DNA of 64,000 bases from Ligula intestinalis (Eukaryota; Platyhelminthes; Cestoda; Diphyllobothriidea; Diphyllobothriidae). Location: NCBI GenBank assembly GCA_036362985.1, contig JAYGXS010000009.1, positions 20,193,974 through 20,257,973 on the forward strand, read 5' to 3'. Positions 10,995 to 22,186 of the stretch are shown in pieces (within the stretch, counting starts at the first letter, position 1; each line of letters begins with the position of its first letter). A model generated the notes under the pieces. The model did no database searches and had not been told where the DNA came from. It saw only the letters and a program-made list of their open reading frames with translations. The position numbers and the translations under genes were made by a program.

Positions 10995-12190
10995 CATGGT
11001 TTTCGTGGGATTAGGTCCTGCGTAACAAACTTGCTCTACTGTTTAGAACGGTGGATTGAGGCAGTCGATAGTGGAAACTCAGTGCACGCTGTCTATGTTG
11101 ACTTCAAAAAGGCTTTTGATAGCGTGCCGCACCACCGCCTCCTTTATAAACTCAGCCGCATAGGAGTAAGGGGTAGACTCCTTGCGTGAATAAAAAGCTT
11201 CCTAATCGGTCGCTCGTAGACTGTCCACATCAGCGACAAACAGTCAGCCAAGGTTGAGGTTGAGCCTGGTGTTCCCCAAGGCTCCGTTCTCGGCCCTATT
11301 TTGTTTGTTATCTACATCAAAGACTGTGTCCGCCAACTGGATTGCGGTATGGCTATGTTTGCCAATGATATAACACTTTGGAGTGTAATTCGAACTGCGG
11401 CTGACGAAATGCACTTACAGGAAAATTTAAATAGACTTCAAAAATGGTCGGCAGACTGGCTCTTACCGTTCAATGGGAGCAAGTGCACCACCATTCGAGT
11501 CGGCAAATCTGGTCCTTCAAACGGCACGGCTTAAAGACTGAATGACATACCGTTGAAGGAAGTGAACGCCCAGAAAGAATTGGGAGTCTGGATCACGCCC
11601 TCGCTTAAACCCTCCCTGCATTGCACAAAGGTAGCCAAGTCCGCGATTTCGATCCTATACATCGCCAGACGAGCTTTTTCTACCTTCAATCAAGAGTGCT
11701 TCACAAAAGTCTTAGTAGCCTTCGTACGACCGCACCTAGAATTCGCTATCCAAGCTTGGAGACCCTGGGCCATGAAAGACATCAACATCCTGGAAAAGGT
11801 ACAACGGCGTGCAACCAAACTTGTTATGGGGCAGGGCTCACAGCCTTATGAAACACGGCTGTCGAATCTCAACCTCTTCCCATTGTGCTACAGGCAGCTT
11901 CGGGGGAACTGATTCTATCATTCCGCGTAATACGTCTTCAAGACTGCTGTCTTATATCAGGGGATTTTTTCGAATTAGCAACGACCACGAATCTAAGGGA
12001 TCATCCTCTCAAATTAAAGGTGACAGGAGCCAGTCTGGACGCTCGGAAACACTTCTTTTCAAAAAGGGTGGTCGGAGCGTGGAATGCGCTTCCTCAGGAC
12101 GTTGTTATGTCGGAATCGCTCGAGGGTTTTAAGCAAAAACTGGATCGATATAGCAGTGCACGATGGATTGGAACTGACAATTTGCAATAA
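10995..12190 (+). pseudogene. CR1-like RT, catalytic half and C-terminus
   Basis: Continues in frame after the TAG, with VDFKKAFDSVPH (motif A, catalytic Asp kept) and PQGSVLGP (motif B). Further stops lie at about 11187 (TGG to TGA), 11218 (CAG to TAG) and 11532. The catalytic box is FAND instead of FADD, near 11361. A single-base frame change near 11905 moves the C-terminus (DFFELATTTNLR...KRVVGAWNALP) to another frame. A dead element. Confidence 0.8.
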
Positions 12191-12200
12191 CAATAATACT

Positions 12201-12975
12201 ACTTCCAATTTTTCAGTAGTATTAGTTTTTATATCCATTCACGTTTGCTATTTATAACGCCCTCCCACGCACAGCCTCATGCGAAGGTCTCCGCGGTCTA
12301 CCCTACTTGGCTATCTGCGTACCGTGATTACCCGCTGGCGATCTTATCAGCCAGACCTGACGGCCTGAACACTCACCCTTGGTTCGACCCAAAGCGGACT
12401 GTCGACGATCTGGATGGATGCCTCTGTTTTTCCAGTTCCGTTGGCGGACTCTGCAATCAGCTAGGAAGAATCAGGACGTGGCTTCCACACGGTGATGATC
12501 CTGGGAACCTTTGCAATCCCCCCGTTTGAACCCCCTTTTTTTCTCCTTCAATTCCATGCATTACCCCCACAAGAGCGACAGTTTTTCTACTAAAAATCCC
12601 TGAGGAGTTTTTTCGCCGTCTACTCCTATTTTCATCCTATGACACAGGACAACTGGCCTCACCAACAGTCTGATAAACAAATTTTCTGCTACCACTGCAC
12701 CTATGTACAAATAGGGCACTCAAAGGAATTTTTCCTACATATCCCTCAATATACTGATACTGATACTGAACAGGGCAGGTGATAGATGTGCTGGAACAGC
12801 ACAAGGGTCGGAGCAAAGCATGGCAGGCGTTATTCGGCTTGCGCTTATATAACAACCGCCGAGCACGAAGGGCACGCACAGGTGCACGCTCAGGCACCAG
12901 CCTTTATGGTCATCTTTCTCTCCATGGGATGAGTCAGGTGTGGTGACGGCCCCGACCGCCTGCGCACGTGTCGTG
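12201..12975. other. Non-coding DNA with a short R6 fragment
   Basis: A partial R6 repeat lies at about 12560-12640 (AAAATCCCT...GAGTTTTTT, as in the 19.4-kb copy). Nothing else recognised. Confidence 0.5.
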
Positions 12976-12979
12976 ACTA

Positions 12980-13395
12980 GCTGGCGTCAAAGCGAAACTT
13001 GGCAAAGCTCACGGCCGCTGTTTTCAATTTCTTGGAACAGCCAATCACAGATGCTGCAAAGCTGGCCCCTGGCCCGGCAAAGAATAACATGCCTGTACGC
13101 GTAAGCCGATGCAGTCTTTCTGGCCAAAATCCTTCGAGGCCGACCCAGTCAGTGACCGCTCCCGCTGGCCGCTAAGATGCCTGCTGCTAAACCCGAACTT
13201 AGGAGCCGGCTAGCCTCCTGACTGGTCGTGCGTTCCCAATTCAAACTTCTTCCTGCTTGTTCTCCGTTCCTCTGTAAAAAAAATAGACTATTCCTGTTAC
13301 TCTGGTCTCCACCGACTTCTTCTCTTCTAGGGAACCATGTCTAAAGCTCGCAGTTGCTAGGGTTTAGCTCACTTAATCCCCTGCGGTACCCGATT
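12980..13395 (+). repeat. R2 dispersed repeat
   Basis: Sense copy from GACTAGCTGGCGTCAAAGC through ACAGCCAATCACAG to the hairpin end CTCGCAG...CCCCTGCGGTA. Confidence 0.7.
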
Positions 13396-13848
13396 CAAAT
13401 GTCAGTCTCCTTGACTCTATCGGGACACTGGGCGCAGTAGTAGAAGCGTAGTAGAAGCAGCGTGGGTCTACTATTACTCGCCCCTACACCATCATGCTGC
13501 GAAGCACAAAGTCGACATAGCCAATACAAGGTAAATGCGAATCCCAGGAAGCATTTGAAACGAAGCAGACGTTATCGCTGGGATAAGAATTTTCTTTGCG
13601 TGACGATGTGGATTACGTTGTGGACACAGCATCAGAGACAATGGCAGAAATTGGTACTTCATAGAGAGGGATTTGCAGTATTTAGAGGATACAGTCACTA
13701 TGCTACTGCATACTTATGAGCAATAAGGGCTCCTCCTTATCGTGGAAGTTGCCCGCCTGTGCATTAATTGTTCGATGGCTGGTCGTAACCTACGGAACTT
13801 GCAACACCCGTGATGTGGTGCCATCTGATCCCCAGGCGCTCCTATCGC

Positions 13849-14245
13849 AGGGGGTTAAGTAATTTAAACCCTAGCAACTGCAATCTTCAGACCATGGTTA
13901 CTTAAGGGAGAAGAAGTCGTAGGATGCCAGAGTAATAGGAATAGTTTATTATGTTTACAGAGGATGGAGAATAAGCAGGAATGAGCAGGAAGAAGATTGA
14001 CTACGTGGCGTGATCCAAAGTTCGACATTGTTGCGGGAAATTCCCGTGGCCCCGAGAGGAAGCGTTCACGCGTGCAGGCTTGCTATTTATCACCGGTCCA
14101 GAAGGCATATATGCGGAAACTGTGATTGGCTGTTCCCAGATGTTGACATCAACGGCTGCGAGACCTCAGGAAAGTTCACTTCGACGCGAGCTAGTCTAAA
14201 CACTGCCATTAGAAGACACTGTGGTGTTTTCTGCTGCCTGACTCC
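13849..14245 (-). repeat. R2 dispersed repeat, intact hairpin end
   Basis: Reverse copy starting at TATCGCAGGGGGTTAAG. The outer arms CGCAG and CTGC(G/A) and the inner arms GGGTT/AACCC can pair. It runs to AGTTCACTTCGACGCGAG. Confidence 0.75.
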
Positions 14246-14249
14246 CTCC

Positions 14250-14665
14250 TAAATCGTGGTGCCGCAGACGAGGTCACTCAGAGCATACAGCCCCGCGCGA
14301 ATGCAGTTTTCCCGCGTGCCCCGGGCCTATGCGCAAACGGGTGCGTGACCTTCATGGCTAGCCAATACACACACCGTCTCTCGCCCGTTCTGGCCTCGAC
14401 CAAAAATGGCGTGACCTCAATCTGTCTGGATAGACCTCAAGGCCGTTGTTACTATCAGACATTACTTCGGACCCGGTCCGCCTCGCGGCCGGACGTGTGC
14501 TCCGATAGTCAAATCTCTCACAAGCTGTTCTTCTATACTTCGGCAGAATAAACTATTCCTAACAATCTGGCTTTCCCGCTGTCTCCTCTTTCTCTCCTCA
14601 CCTAAGGAACCGGGCCTGAAAAATTGTAGCTGTTAGGGTTAACCGTCTTGGCCTTAACTAACACG
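14250..14665 (+). repeat. R2 dispersed repeat, opposite-strand neighbour
   Basis: Sense copy lying head-to-head with 13849-14245, ending GAACCGGGCCTG...TAGGGTTAACC. Confidence 0.65.
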
Positions 14666-14754
14666 TTCGCCTGTGCGCTCCACGAGCGGTGAATTGTTTT
14701 GGCTAAACTGAGCCTTGGCAACGAATGAGGATAAGGTAGGTCAGTGCACTTGTT

Positions 14755-15070
14755 TATACACTCGGAGATCCTTAATCATGACTCATATAAGTCGCAATTC
14801 ACGCGATGGCCATCTCTCGTGAGACTTTGCGCCTCGTCAAATTTGACAGTGTGGCCGGGTTTCGCCGAGTGAGCCGCTACTTGATAATCGGCGTGGTTTT
14901 TTCCGCCCGCTGCGAACCCCGCCACCCGGCCAAATAAGCGCACACACAGCCTTTTGCTCGATACCTGTCCATACCACCATATGAGCATACATTCAGACTA
15001 CAGGACAGTGTACTTTCCTGCTCATCTTTGCTTGTTTTTCGATCGCGACCTATTTTTACACGCCTACACG
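14755..15070 (-). pseudogene. Penelope-like element, GIY-YIG fragment
   Basis: On the minus strand the ORF reads YQVAAHSAKPGHTVKFDEA, matching the VAAHSTRPGHTFKFDEA block after the GIY-YIG motif in the copies at 42.9 and 61.8 kb. The upstream CSYGG...RYRAKG stretch looks like a decayed CSCGQSNYVGETG. A few hundred bases only. Confidence 0.7.
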
Positions 15071-15263
15071 TCTTAAGTGCACTTTCTGCTTGACATTCCT
15101 GCCGACTGACTACCACAACAGCTAACCCACGCGGATTCTGATTGGTGCACTCCGCTGCTTCGGTTTATAGCCCCCGCAACTCCCACGAGTGCTCTCCAGT
15201 GATTGGTTCGGTTGTAAGTACGATGAACTTCTTGTGAAGTTAGGCGATGGTTCGCCTTCTCAA

Positions 15264-15287
15264 TGTGTGTGTGTGTGTGTGTGTGTT
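15264..15287. repeat. (GT)n microsatellite
   Basis: Perfect GT dinucleotide run. Confidence 0.9.
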
Positions 15288-15424
15288 TAAGAAAAAAAGA
15301 AGAAATCTGTTTTCGTCCGGTTCGAAGAGAATCCATATGGTTCACACGTAGTGGTCCAACTCGGAGCGCAAGGCCCAACCTCTCGCCTCTCATGGCTGCT
15401 AGCACATACACACTAGTTCAGAAG

Positions 15425-15495
15425 CAGAGGATGCAACCACTGAAACAAGAGTTTTATTCTCCTGACGTTTCGGATTCCATCGGGAATCCTTAATC
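15425..15495 (-). other. Hammerhead-like motif of a PLE end
   Basis: The minus strand has ATGATTA, then a perfect 7-bp stem GGATTCC/GGAATCC with a CGAT loop, then GAAAC and GTCAGGAGAATAAA. The stem and GAAA fit a hammerhead. The usual CUGAUGA box is degenerate and one extra A precedes the stem, so it is probably inactive. Confidence 0.5.
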
Positions 15496-15850
15496 ATAGG
15501 TCAGGTCAGGTTTTAATGAGGGAAATATAGGTAAATACCGTTGAACTCCCTATTGGTACAGGAAAGTTTTTCAATGCATTTGATCTGCAGAAAATTTCAG
15601 AAAAGTGGCGTTGCCAGAAATTTGAACTTGGGTAAGGGAGGGCCGACAGTGAAAAAAAATCCTCAGGCATTGTTCAGAAGTCTAGGGGTTTGAATGCCAT
15701 TTGAGAGATTTAAGGAGAAAAACTGTTGCCCGTGGGGGTGGGGGTGCAAGGGGGGGGAGGGGGGTGCAGAGTATATTTGAAGTGGATGGCCTGTGCTAAG
15801 AGTGTTTGAAGCATGTAAGGGGGAGTCCATCGCGGTTTTTTGCCATACTA
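15495..15850 (+). repeat. R6 repeat, copy 1
   Basis: Matches 19405-19690 in reverse: GGTAAATACC, GGCGTTGCCAG, AGGCATTGTTCAG, TAGGGGTTTGAATGCCATTT and GGATGGCCTG blocks in the same order. Confidence 0.75.
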
Positions 15851-16101
15851 CCAAGGGTCTCAAGAAGGGAAGATTGCGGAGGTCATGCGAATGTCACCGA
15901 GTGTCGGAGACGCGCCCAACGTGCATCCTTTCTGGTTAACGAAACTGCCAACTAACTAATGAAAAAGAGGTAGTCGGTAGTTTTCTTAACAAGCATGTTA
16001 TTGAAAAGTAGCTAGTAGTATGTTTTTATGATGTGAATTTGGAAGAGCTTTACGAGCTGCGTAGCCTATGACCACAACAAAAATGCTCAACAATGCTAAT
16101 T

Positions 16102-16809
16102 TCAGAGGACATTTTGGCTATGCACGTCTAGCTTTCTCTTGAATGCATCCACAGATGCGGACATAACAATATCCTCGGGGAGAGCAGTCCAAGCTTCAAC
16201 CACTCTATTACCAAAGAAGAACTTGCGTGTGTCTAGTCTGGCCCCTGTTACGCGTAGTTTGAAGAGATGCCCTCTTAAGTTCGTCTTTGTTGCTAACTCG
16301 AAGAAGTCGCCAGGTAGAAGACAACATTCCTGCCCACGCATTATATGAAATGCTTGTATCAGATCGCCACGCAGCTGCCTGTAACTTAACGGAAATAAAT
16401 CGAGATTAGCTAAACGTCTTTCGAAGAGTAAAAAAGCCTGACCGGTAACCAGTTTCGTCGCACACCTTTGGACCTTCTCGAGGGAATTTAGGTCTTTCGC
16501 GGTCCAGGGTTTCCATTCTTGGATTGCGAACTCCAACTTCGGCCGCACAAATGCTCCTAAGACCTTAGCAAAACAGTCTTTATCGAAGGCACAGAACCCC
16601 CTTTTGACAGGATACAGGACGGACATCGCAGACTTGGCTACTTTTGCGCGGTGCAGCGAGGGCTTGAGAGACGTAGAGATCCATACTCCCAAATCTTTCT
16701 GCGCGTCCACTTCTTGCAGTTGGATGCCATTTAGGCTGTAAACCATGGAGTTCTGAGGGCTGGGTCGGCAAACTCGTAGAAAACTGCATTTGTTCTCGTT
16801 AAACGGCAA
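16102..16809 (-). pseudogene. CR1-like copy B, C-terminal RT/thumb
   Basis: 235 codons starting with PFNENKC. The KDLGVWISTSLKPSLH, AFVRPKLEFAIQ, RCATKLVTGQ, RQLRGDLIQAFHI and WTALPEDIV blocks are shared with copy A. Open over its length but separated by a frame change from the RT domain. Confidence 0.85.
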
Positions 16810-16890
16810 AAGCCAGTCTTAAGACCAAGTTTGAAGATGGTTTAGGTTTATCTGCAAACGCTCTTCGTCAGCTGAATTTCTGATGACGTT

Positions 16891-17586
16891 TCAAATCTTA
16901 ATGCCATCGGTAAACACAGCCACATCGCAGTCCAGTTCACGGACTGAGTCATTGACGTATATAATGAACAGTATGGGGCCAAGGACAGAGCCTTGGGGGT
17001 CACCTCTCTCGACTGCAACGTCTGCTGACTGCTGGTCACCAATGTGGACAGTTTGGGAGCGGCCAAGTAAGAAGCTTTGAATCCACTTCAGCAGATTTCC
17101 TCGCACACCTATTTGGCTGAGTTTGTGAAGAAGTCGTTGATGTGGGACGCTATCAAAAGCCTTCTTGAAGTCAATGTAGATTACATGAAGCAGATTTCCT
17201 CCATCAACTGCCCAAGTCCAGTATGCAAAACAATCGAGCAAGTTCGCCACGCAGGAATTGCTTCTGCGGAACCCATGCTGCGCATCCGATAGAAGGTTAT
17301 GCTGCTCTAAGAAACGCATCAGCTCTCGCTTTACTACTTTTTCCACAATCTTGCAAAAGATCGAAGTGAGGCTGATTGGTCTATAACTGTTTGCGGAAAC
17401 CTTTCTGCCGCCTTTATACAACGGTGTGATCCGTGCGAATTTCCAATCGGCGGGTAAACAACCTGCTTTAAATGAGGTACTGAAAGGCATAGAAAGCGGT
17501 TTGGCTAGCTCCTTAGCAAGTTCTTTGAGTAATTTAGGCGGGATGTTAGCGGGACCGGATGATTTCGAGTCATTTACTGCCAACAA
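16891..17586 (-). pseudogene. CR1-like copy B, RT domain
   Basis: 231 codons with ARITPLYKGGRKVSANSYRP, AQHGFRRSNSC, IDFKKAFDSVPH (motif A) and GDPQGSVLGPILF (motif B). The catalytic box reads FTDG instead of FADD at the C-terminal end, so both the second and last positions are altered. The frame is lost just after it. Confidence 0.85.
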
Positions 17587-17589
17587 CTC

Positions 17590-18175
17590 CTGAAGAACTG
17601 TTGCTTCGGCGAAGGCAACATTTTCAATCTTTGGACCGTCGTCTAAGCCATAGTTTGAGGGATGAATCCGACTTCAGTCGTAAAGTTCGATTTGAAAAAT
17701 TGTGAAAGATGCTCAGCTTTTGCTCCATCCTCACTCATTTCTGTTCCGTCGCTTGCCTTCAGAAGGGGAACTGGGTCTCAGTTTCGTGTGGTCTTTCTTA
17801 AGTAGCCATAAAATAGCTTCGGATTTGTAACTGCCTGGTTTAATAAAGCTTTTTCAAAGTCTTGGCGCGCTTTGAAGATAAGTCGCTTCACGAGGTTCCT
17901 CTGCGCTTTGTATGCATTTAGGGATACTGGATTTCTATCTGCTCTATATTTTCTCCACAACGTCCCCTTTTTATTTATCTCGTTCTTCAGCGTTTGAGTC
18001 AGCCACTGAGGTTTGTTGTTTAGCTTCTTTCGTGTAATCGGACAGTGGTTGCTCAGGAGAGTATGCACTAACTCCCTGAACCATTCCCAATCATCAGCTT
18101 TATTGCCGGAAAAAAAACCAATTCCCAATTTATGTTGTTTATTTCGGCCTTCATTTGATCAAAGGTAATGGTAAA
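17590..18175 (-). pseudogene. CR1-like copy B, linker region
   Basis: HCPITRKKLNNKPQWLTQTL and NPKLFYGYLRKTTRN match copy A. The frame changes after TRN (near 17778) and an in-frame stop lies near 17650. Homology then continues into the RT ORF downstream. Confidence 0.8.
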
Positions 18176-18309
18176 CAGTCATAGTCATGCGCAGATAGTG
18201 TTGAATCATGCGCAGGTTGCATGGCATTCATAGTTCATAGTGGTCATCTGCGCGCGCATGACAATCATTGGCTACTGTAACCACCGCTAGGGGTCTTAAT
18301 TGGTGCTTG

Positions 18310-19300
18310 ACGCTTCGCGTTCGACTCATTAATTGCCGCGATTTATTTGTCCGTATCGGATGGGTGCTTGGTTATGGCGCAAAAATATGCTCGCTATCGT
18401 CAGTGTTGGTGCTGGGCCTGGCCCTTCCCACGTGACTGATTCTCTTGCTCAATGTGTCAGTATGCAGCATGTGAGCGACAAATCGTTGCGCTTGTTGATG
18501 GATTGGGGGCCTGAAGACGATGACTCGAGCAGCTCGCGGTTCAAGCAATTGTCCCCTCTTGCAAGAATTTTGACTTCGTTAAACTTAAAAATATGGCTGG
18601 GTCCCGTCGAGTGAGCTGCAATCTTAGAGTTGGCGTCTTTCTTCTTTACCGCCGCTGCATGCTAGGTCATTCGCGTCTGGAGTAATATCCCTGTTTCTCC
18701 GACATAGTTGCTTTGTCGACAACTGCACTAGATCCGGTAAACGACTCAAGTCGTTTCCTGCCGTGACAGTGGGTCTTTCAGGCTCATGACCCGGCGTCTA
18801 ATGGTTGCTTCTGGCCTGTGCACAACTCCAACTCCAAGTGGGGTGAGTAGGCGACTGACCGCTTCCGATCAATTCTTAACATACACATGAGCTCGCCAAA
18901 CTTTTGGGCCAAGTGGATGTGACTTCTCTCGTTTACGTATGCATTGGTTGACAAAATTGTGCAGATATCATTCGCTCTCAGTACCCGTCGAACATGTTGT
19001 AATTCAGTAACTTTGTCTTCGAATTCGCTGCAACGCATCTCAACGCGCCGGCAAAGCCCTCTTATGCAGTTGCGTTTGCGACCGATTGGGTGATTGCCGT
19101 TGTAGTTCAGGACTCGCATAGTGTTGGTTGACTTCCTGAACACTTTAGTTTTTAGGCCATTACCGTCTTTGAGGCAAAGGAGGACATCCAGGAAGGCCAG
19201 CTGGTTTTCTTATTCTTCCTCCATCGTATATTGAAAGTCCGGAAAGACGGCATTTAGAAGTTCCCTAAATGTCAGTACCTGATCCCCTCACACTATTGGC
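18310..19300 (-). mobile_element. Penelope-like element fragment (RT end to GIY-YIG)
   Basis: From about 19290 downward: a decayed FPDFQYTMEE-like block, then VFRKSTNTMRVLNYNGNHP in the ORF 18784-19143, matching RKATN...HPISHKRSC of the 61-kb copy. The GIY-YIG piece follows (SNYVGETG near 18690), then the IN...N tail near 18490. Frames change repeatedly. PLEs use an RT with a C-terminal GIY-YIG endonuclease. Confidence 0.75.
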
Positions 19301-19404
19301 AATAAATACTGGTGTCTGTCACTAGTGGTCGCATCCTCTCCTTATGAACTGCTTCTTGGAACTCGCATATTCTCAACTTTTGTCAATGCACACTAGTGTC
19401 TGCA

Positions 19405-19690
19405 GCTAGTGTTTGACACGCTTCAAACACTTCCAGCAGCAGGCCATCCGACTTTCATGTATGCTACCTCACCTCCCCCCACACGCGACAGATTTTTTCC
19501 TTAAAATCCCTCAAATGGCATTCAAACCCCTAGAAAGCTGAACAATGCCTAAGGAGTTTTTACTGTCTACCCTTTTTACGCAGTTTCATTACTGGCAACG
19601 CCGCATGTTCTGCATTTCACAGCTGCTCTGAACCAAGAGCGAGTACGAAGGTATTTACCCATATATCACCTCACCTGACCCCCAAGCCGA
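19405..19690 (-). repeat. R6 repeat, copy 2
   Basis: Reverse complement of R6 copy 1. The two copies lie on either side of CR1-like copy B and the PLE fragment. Confidence 0.75.
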
Positions 19691-19699
19691 CCTGGTCAA

Positions 19700-20356
19700 T
19701 CTTTGCCGTCAGGCTGACTAATACATCACTCCGCTGGAGACGCTGTGATGATTTTCGTGCTCTCCGGCTTCGGACGCCGGTCCTCGTGGCTGCGGACGCA
19801 CACTCGTCTGGCTGCCAGCTTCCTGCAACCTATTCTCCACAAGCTCTGTACAGCATTTTAGTGGATCCAGCCCTATCTCCTGCTAACGCGTCAAGCCGCG
19901 CGCGGTCACGTGGGGCAGTCGGTCGCCTCGCCGTGGTTGCTGCAACCTGCACTAACGCCAGCCAGCCAGCATGCACGCACATACCGACCTCTGGCCTCTC
20001 ACATCAGTGCGCAAGTGTGACCAGTCTGAATAATGATCGCCCTGAGGCTGACTCACACAGATGCCCCTCTGTAGGCACGACGATCCCACGTGCACACACC
20101 ACACCGGACCCTGCCCCGACAGGGGTCGGTCGCTGTGACGACCCCGTGCTCTCACATGGCCCTCATGGTCGAATGCCATGCCAGACAGAGTGGCAACTTC
20201 CTTCTTACTACTCTCCACTCCTTCTGTACAGAATACACTGCTCCTTTTACTCCTGCCCTCCCATGACCAGGATTCAATATCGCAGCAGTGAGGGTTAAAT
20301 ATAGTAACCTTAACTCACCTCCATAGGTCTTCCTTACGGCACTGCGATAAGGACTC
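19700..20356 (+). repeat. R2-like repeat, possibly a composite of two copies
   Basis: Contains GAGTGGCAACTTCCT, CTATTCTCCACAAGCTCTG and CTCCACTCCTTCTGTACAG blocks. It ends in CACTGCGATA near 20356, the R2 terminus. Confidence 0.55.
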
Positions 20357-20739
20357 TAGATTGAGCCGAAAGGTGCAGTGCCTTGAGGCTGCTCCGTAAA
20401 CAGATCGCTGAACCCACTGTTGAGGAGCTGTGTTTTGTAAGAAATTAAGAAGGACAAAGAAACCTGTTTGCAGTGAGTCAGAAACTGTCAAGAAAAAGTT
20501 GATTGGCAAACCGTTTCTGCAGGCAAATTAACCTTCACTGTGAACGTGTGCCAGTTACTAGCAGTCCTGTGCAAAAAACGGTATCACAACAACTTGAGGC
20601 GTAAATCGTCACCAAGAGTTGTAGAGCCTTGTCGCTGGGGTGCGGCGCTACTGAGTGCTTCTATGCGGGCTAACTGACACTGACTGTACGCTGTAGTGGT
20701 AACAAAACAAGAGGAACGGATAAAATTCGGAATGAAGAA

Positions 20740-21514
20740 AACAGCAGCATTTCTTTCGAAAACCGCCTCCGAAGAAAGGCAACTGTTTGACGACGATCTG
20801 GTGTGCCAGCGTCGAAAATTTTCACAAGAAGCCACTGTTTCCCAAAGGCAGCCTTACTCATGATCAATCCAACTTAAACATAACTTTCTCCGAGAGGGCC
20901 TAAAGACTTCAATCAATTCGGCCTCCCAATTTCTGGCCACTGCCCTGAGAAGAGCGGTTCAACCGCATGAAACCGTGGTATCTGCTGACATTATTTCAGT
21001 ATTCACACCTATCCTACCAGAGCTCGCTTGCGACAATCTATGCAAACGAATCAAAGAGAAAAACGACAAACTGAGGGGTCTTCTAAAAACTGACCAACTA
21101 ATGCAAACCTTTGTTGTCTGCCAATGAAACCTTTTCATCTTCAATGATAGAACTTACGAGCAGATGAAAGAAGCGTCGATGGGTTCCCCAATATCCAGTC
21201 TAATCACAGAAATCGTCTTACGGGAGCTGGAAAAAGTCACCTGGTGTTGATACGCGAATGACACCTTCATCATAATCAAAGAGCGCAGGCTAGCAGAGTT
21301 TCAAAACCTGATTAACAGCAACTTTCCCGCTATCCAATTCACAAGAGAAAAAAGAGAACGCGAGATAGCTGCCTTTTCTTGTCATCCTCGTCACATGCAG
21401 GCCCAAGGGAGAACTCAGCACCGCATTTTACAGAAAGGCGACTAATATAATCAAGGGCCTTAACTACCATAGCAACTACCCACTGGCGCATAAATGCGAC
21501 TGTATAAGAGCACT
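20740..21514 (+). mobile_element. Divergent Penelope-like RT fragment
   Basis: Reads as a PLE reverse transcriptase across stops and frame changes. ACDNLCKRIKEKNDKLRGLL comes first, then YEQMKEASMGSPISSLITEI (a block typical of PLE RTs) and a catalytic box YANDT in place of YADDT, followed by IIIKERRLAEFQNLINSNFP. Clearly different in sequence from the 42- and 61-kb PLEs, so it belongs to another family. Its 3' end is cut at 21514 by the terminus of an R2 copy. Confidence 0.75.
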
Positions 21515-21950
21515 TATCGCAGGGGGTTAAGTAAGTTAAACCCTAGCAACTGCGATCTTCAGACCATGGCTCCATAGGAGAGAAGAAGTCGGTGGAAACC
21601 AGAATAGTATATTCTGTATACAGAGGAACTTAGAATAGATAGAAAGAATTTGACTACGGAGAACACGGCCTTCCGCTGGAGCGGCGCGGTCCGAAGAGCC
21701 GCTTAGTAGCAAGAATCATCAGAGGCCAGAGAGAGCGTTCACGTGTGCAGGCTTGCTTTTCGTCGCCGGGCCAATAGGCAACTCTGCCGCAACTGTGATT
21801 GGCTGTTCCCAGACGTCGAGACCAAAATCTCTGGGCCTTCAGAAAAGTTCCCTTCGGTGCGAGCTAGTCATGACATGCCTTCACTCTGACACTCCGGACG
21901 CCAAGACCCTAGCATCCGGACTGCACTCGTTCAAGAGTCAAACTCCTCCT
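21515..21950 (-). repeat. R2 dispersed repeat, intact hairpin end
   Basis: Starts TATCGCAGGGGGTTAAGTAA, followed by AACCCTAGCAACTGCGAT, giving perfect ATCGCAG/CTGCGAT arms. It directly abuts the PLE RT fragment. Confidence 0.75.
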
Positions 21951-21954
21951 ACTT

Positions 21955-22060
21955 AATCTCCACTCCTTCTGTACAGAATAAGCTGTTCCTACCAATCTGG
22001 CCTTCCATCTCCCAATGAACCGGGCCTGAAGATCGCAAGTGTTAGGCTTAGCCTTAACAC
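21955..22060 (+). repeat. R2 partial copy
   Basis: Sense fragment CTCCACTCCTTCTGTACAG...GAACCGGGCCTGAAGATCGC, immediately beside the reverse copy. Confidence 0.6.
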
Positions 22061-22128
22061 CTCGATAGGCCTATCTACCAAACGAATTCGCTTTTCTTAG
22101 TGGGCACACCGGTTTTCAATTTTGTTCG

Positions 22129-22145
22129 TGAGAGAGAGAGAGTAA
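22129..22145. repeat. (GA)n short repeat
   Basis: Short GAGA run. Confidence 0.7.
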
Positions 22146-22186
22146 CCTGTCACATATCAAGCAAGTATTATAGGATACATGATACT

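Larger units (their letters stand above)
9856..12200 (+). mobile_element. CR1-like non-LTR retrotransposon, copy A (decayed)
   Basis: 5'-truncated LINE that begins in the last part of its endonuclease (KSDHVVLL near 10010-10040) and runs through the whole RT to the C-terminus. It matches copy B (16060-18180) throughout. The 3' end is a short CAATAA-rich tail near 12186, as is usual for CR1-type elements, rather than poly(A). Confidence 0.85.
16060..18180 (-). mobile_element. CR1-like non-LTR retrotransposon, copy B (decayed)
   Basis: 5'-truncated LINE homologous to copy A. It starts in the linker (FDQMKAEINNINWEL near 18160) and runs to the C-terminus. At least two frame changes (near 17775 and 16850) and a missing endonuclease make it non-functional. 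Bracketed together with a PLE by inverted R6 repeats. Confidence 0.85.

Noticed and set aside
14630..14645. Telomere-like TTAGGGTTA
   Set aside because: A single unit within the R2 hairpin end, not an array.
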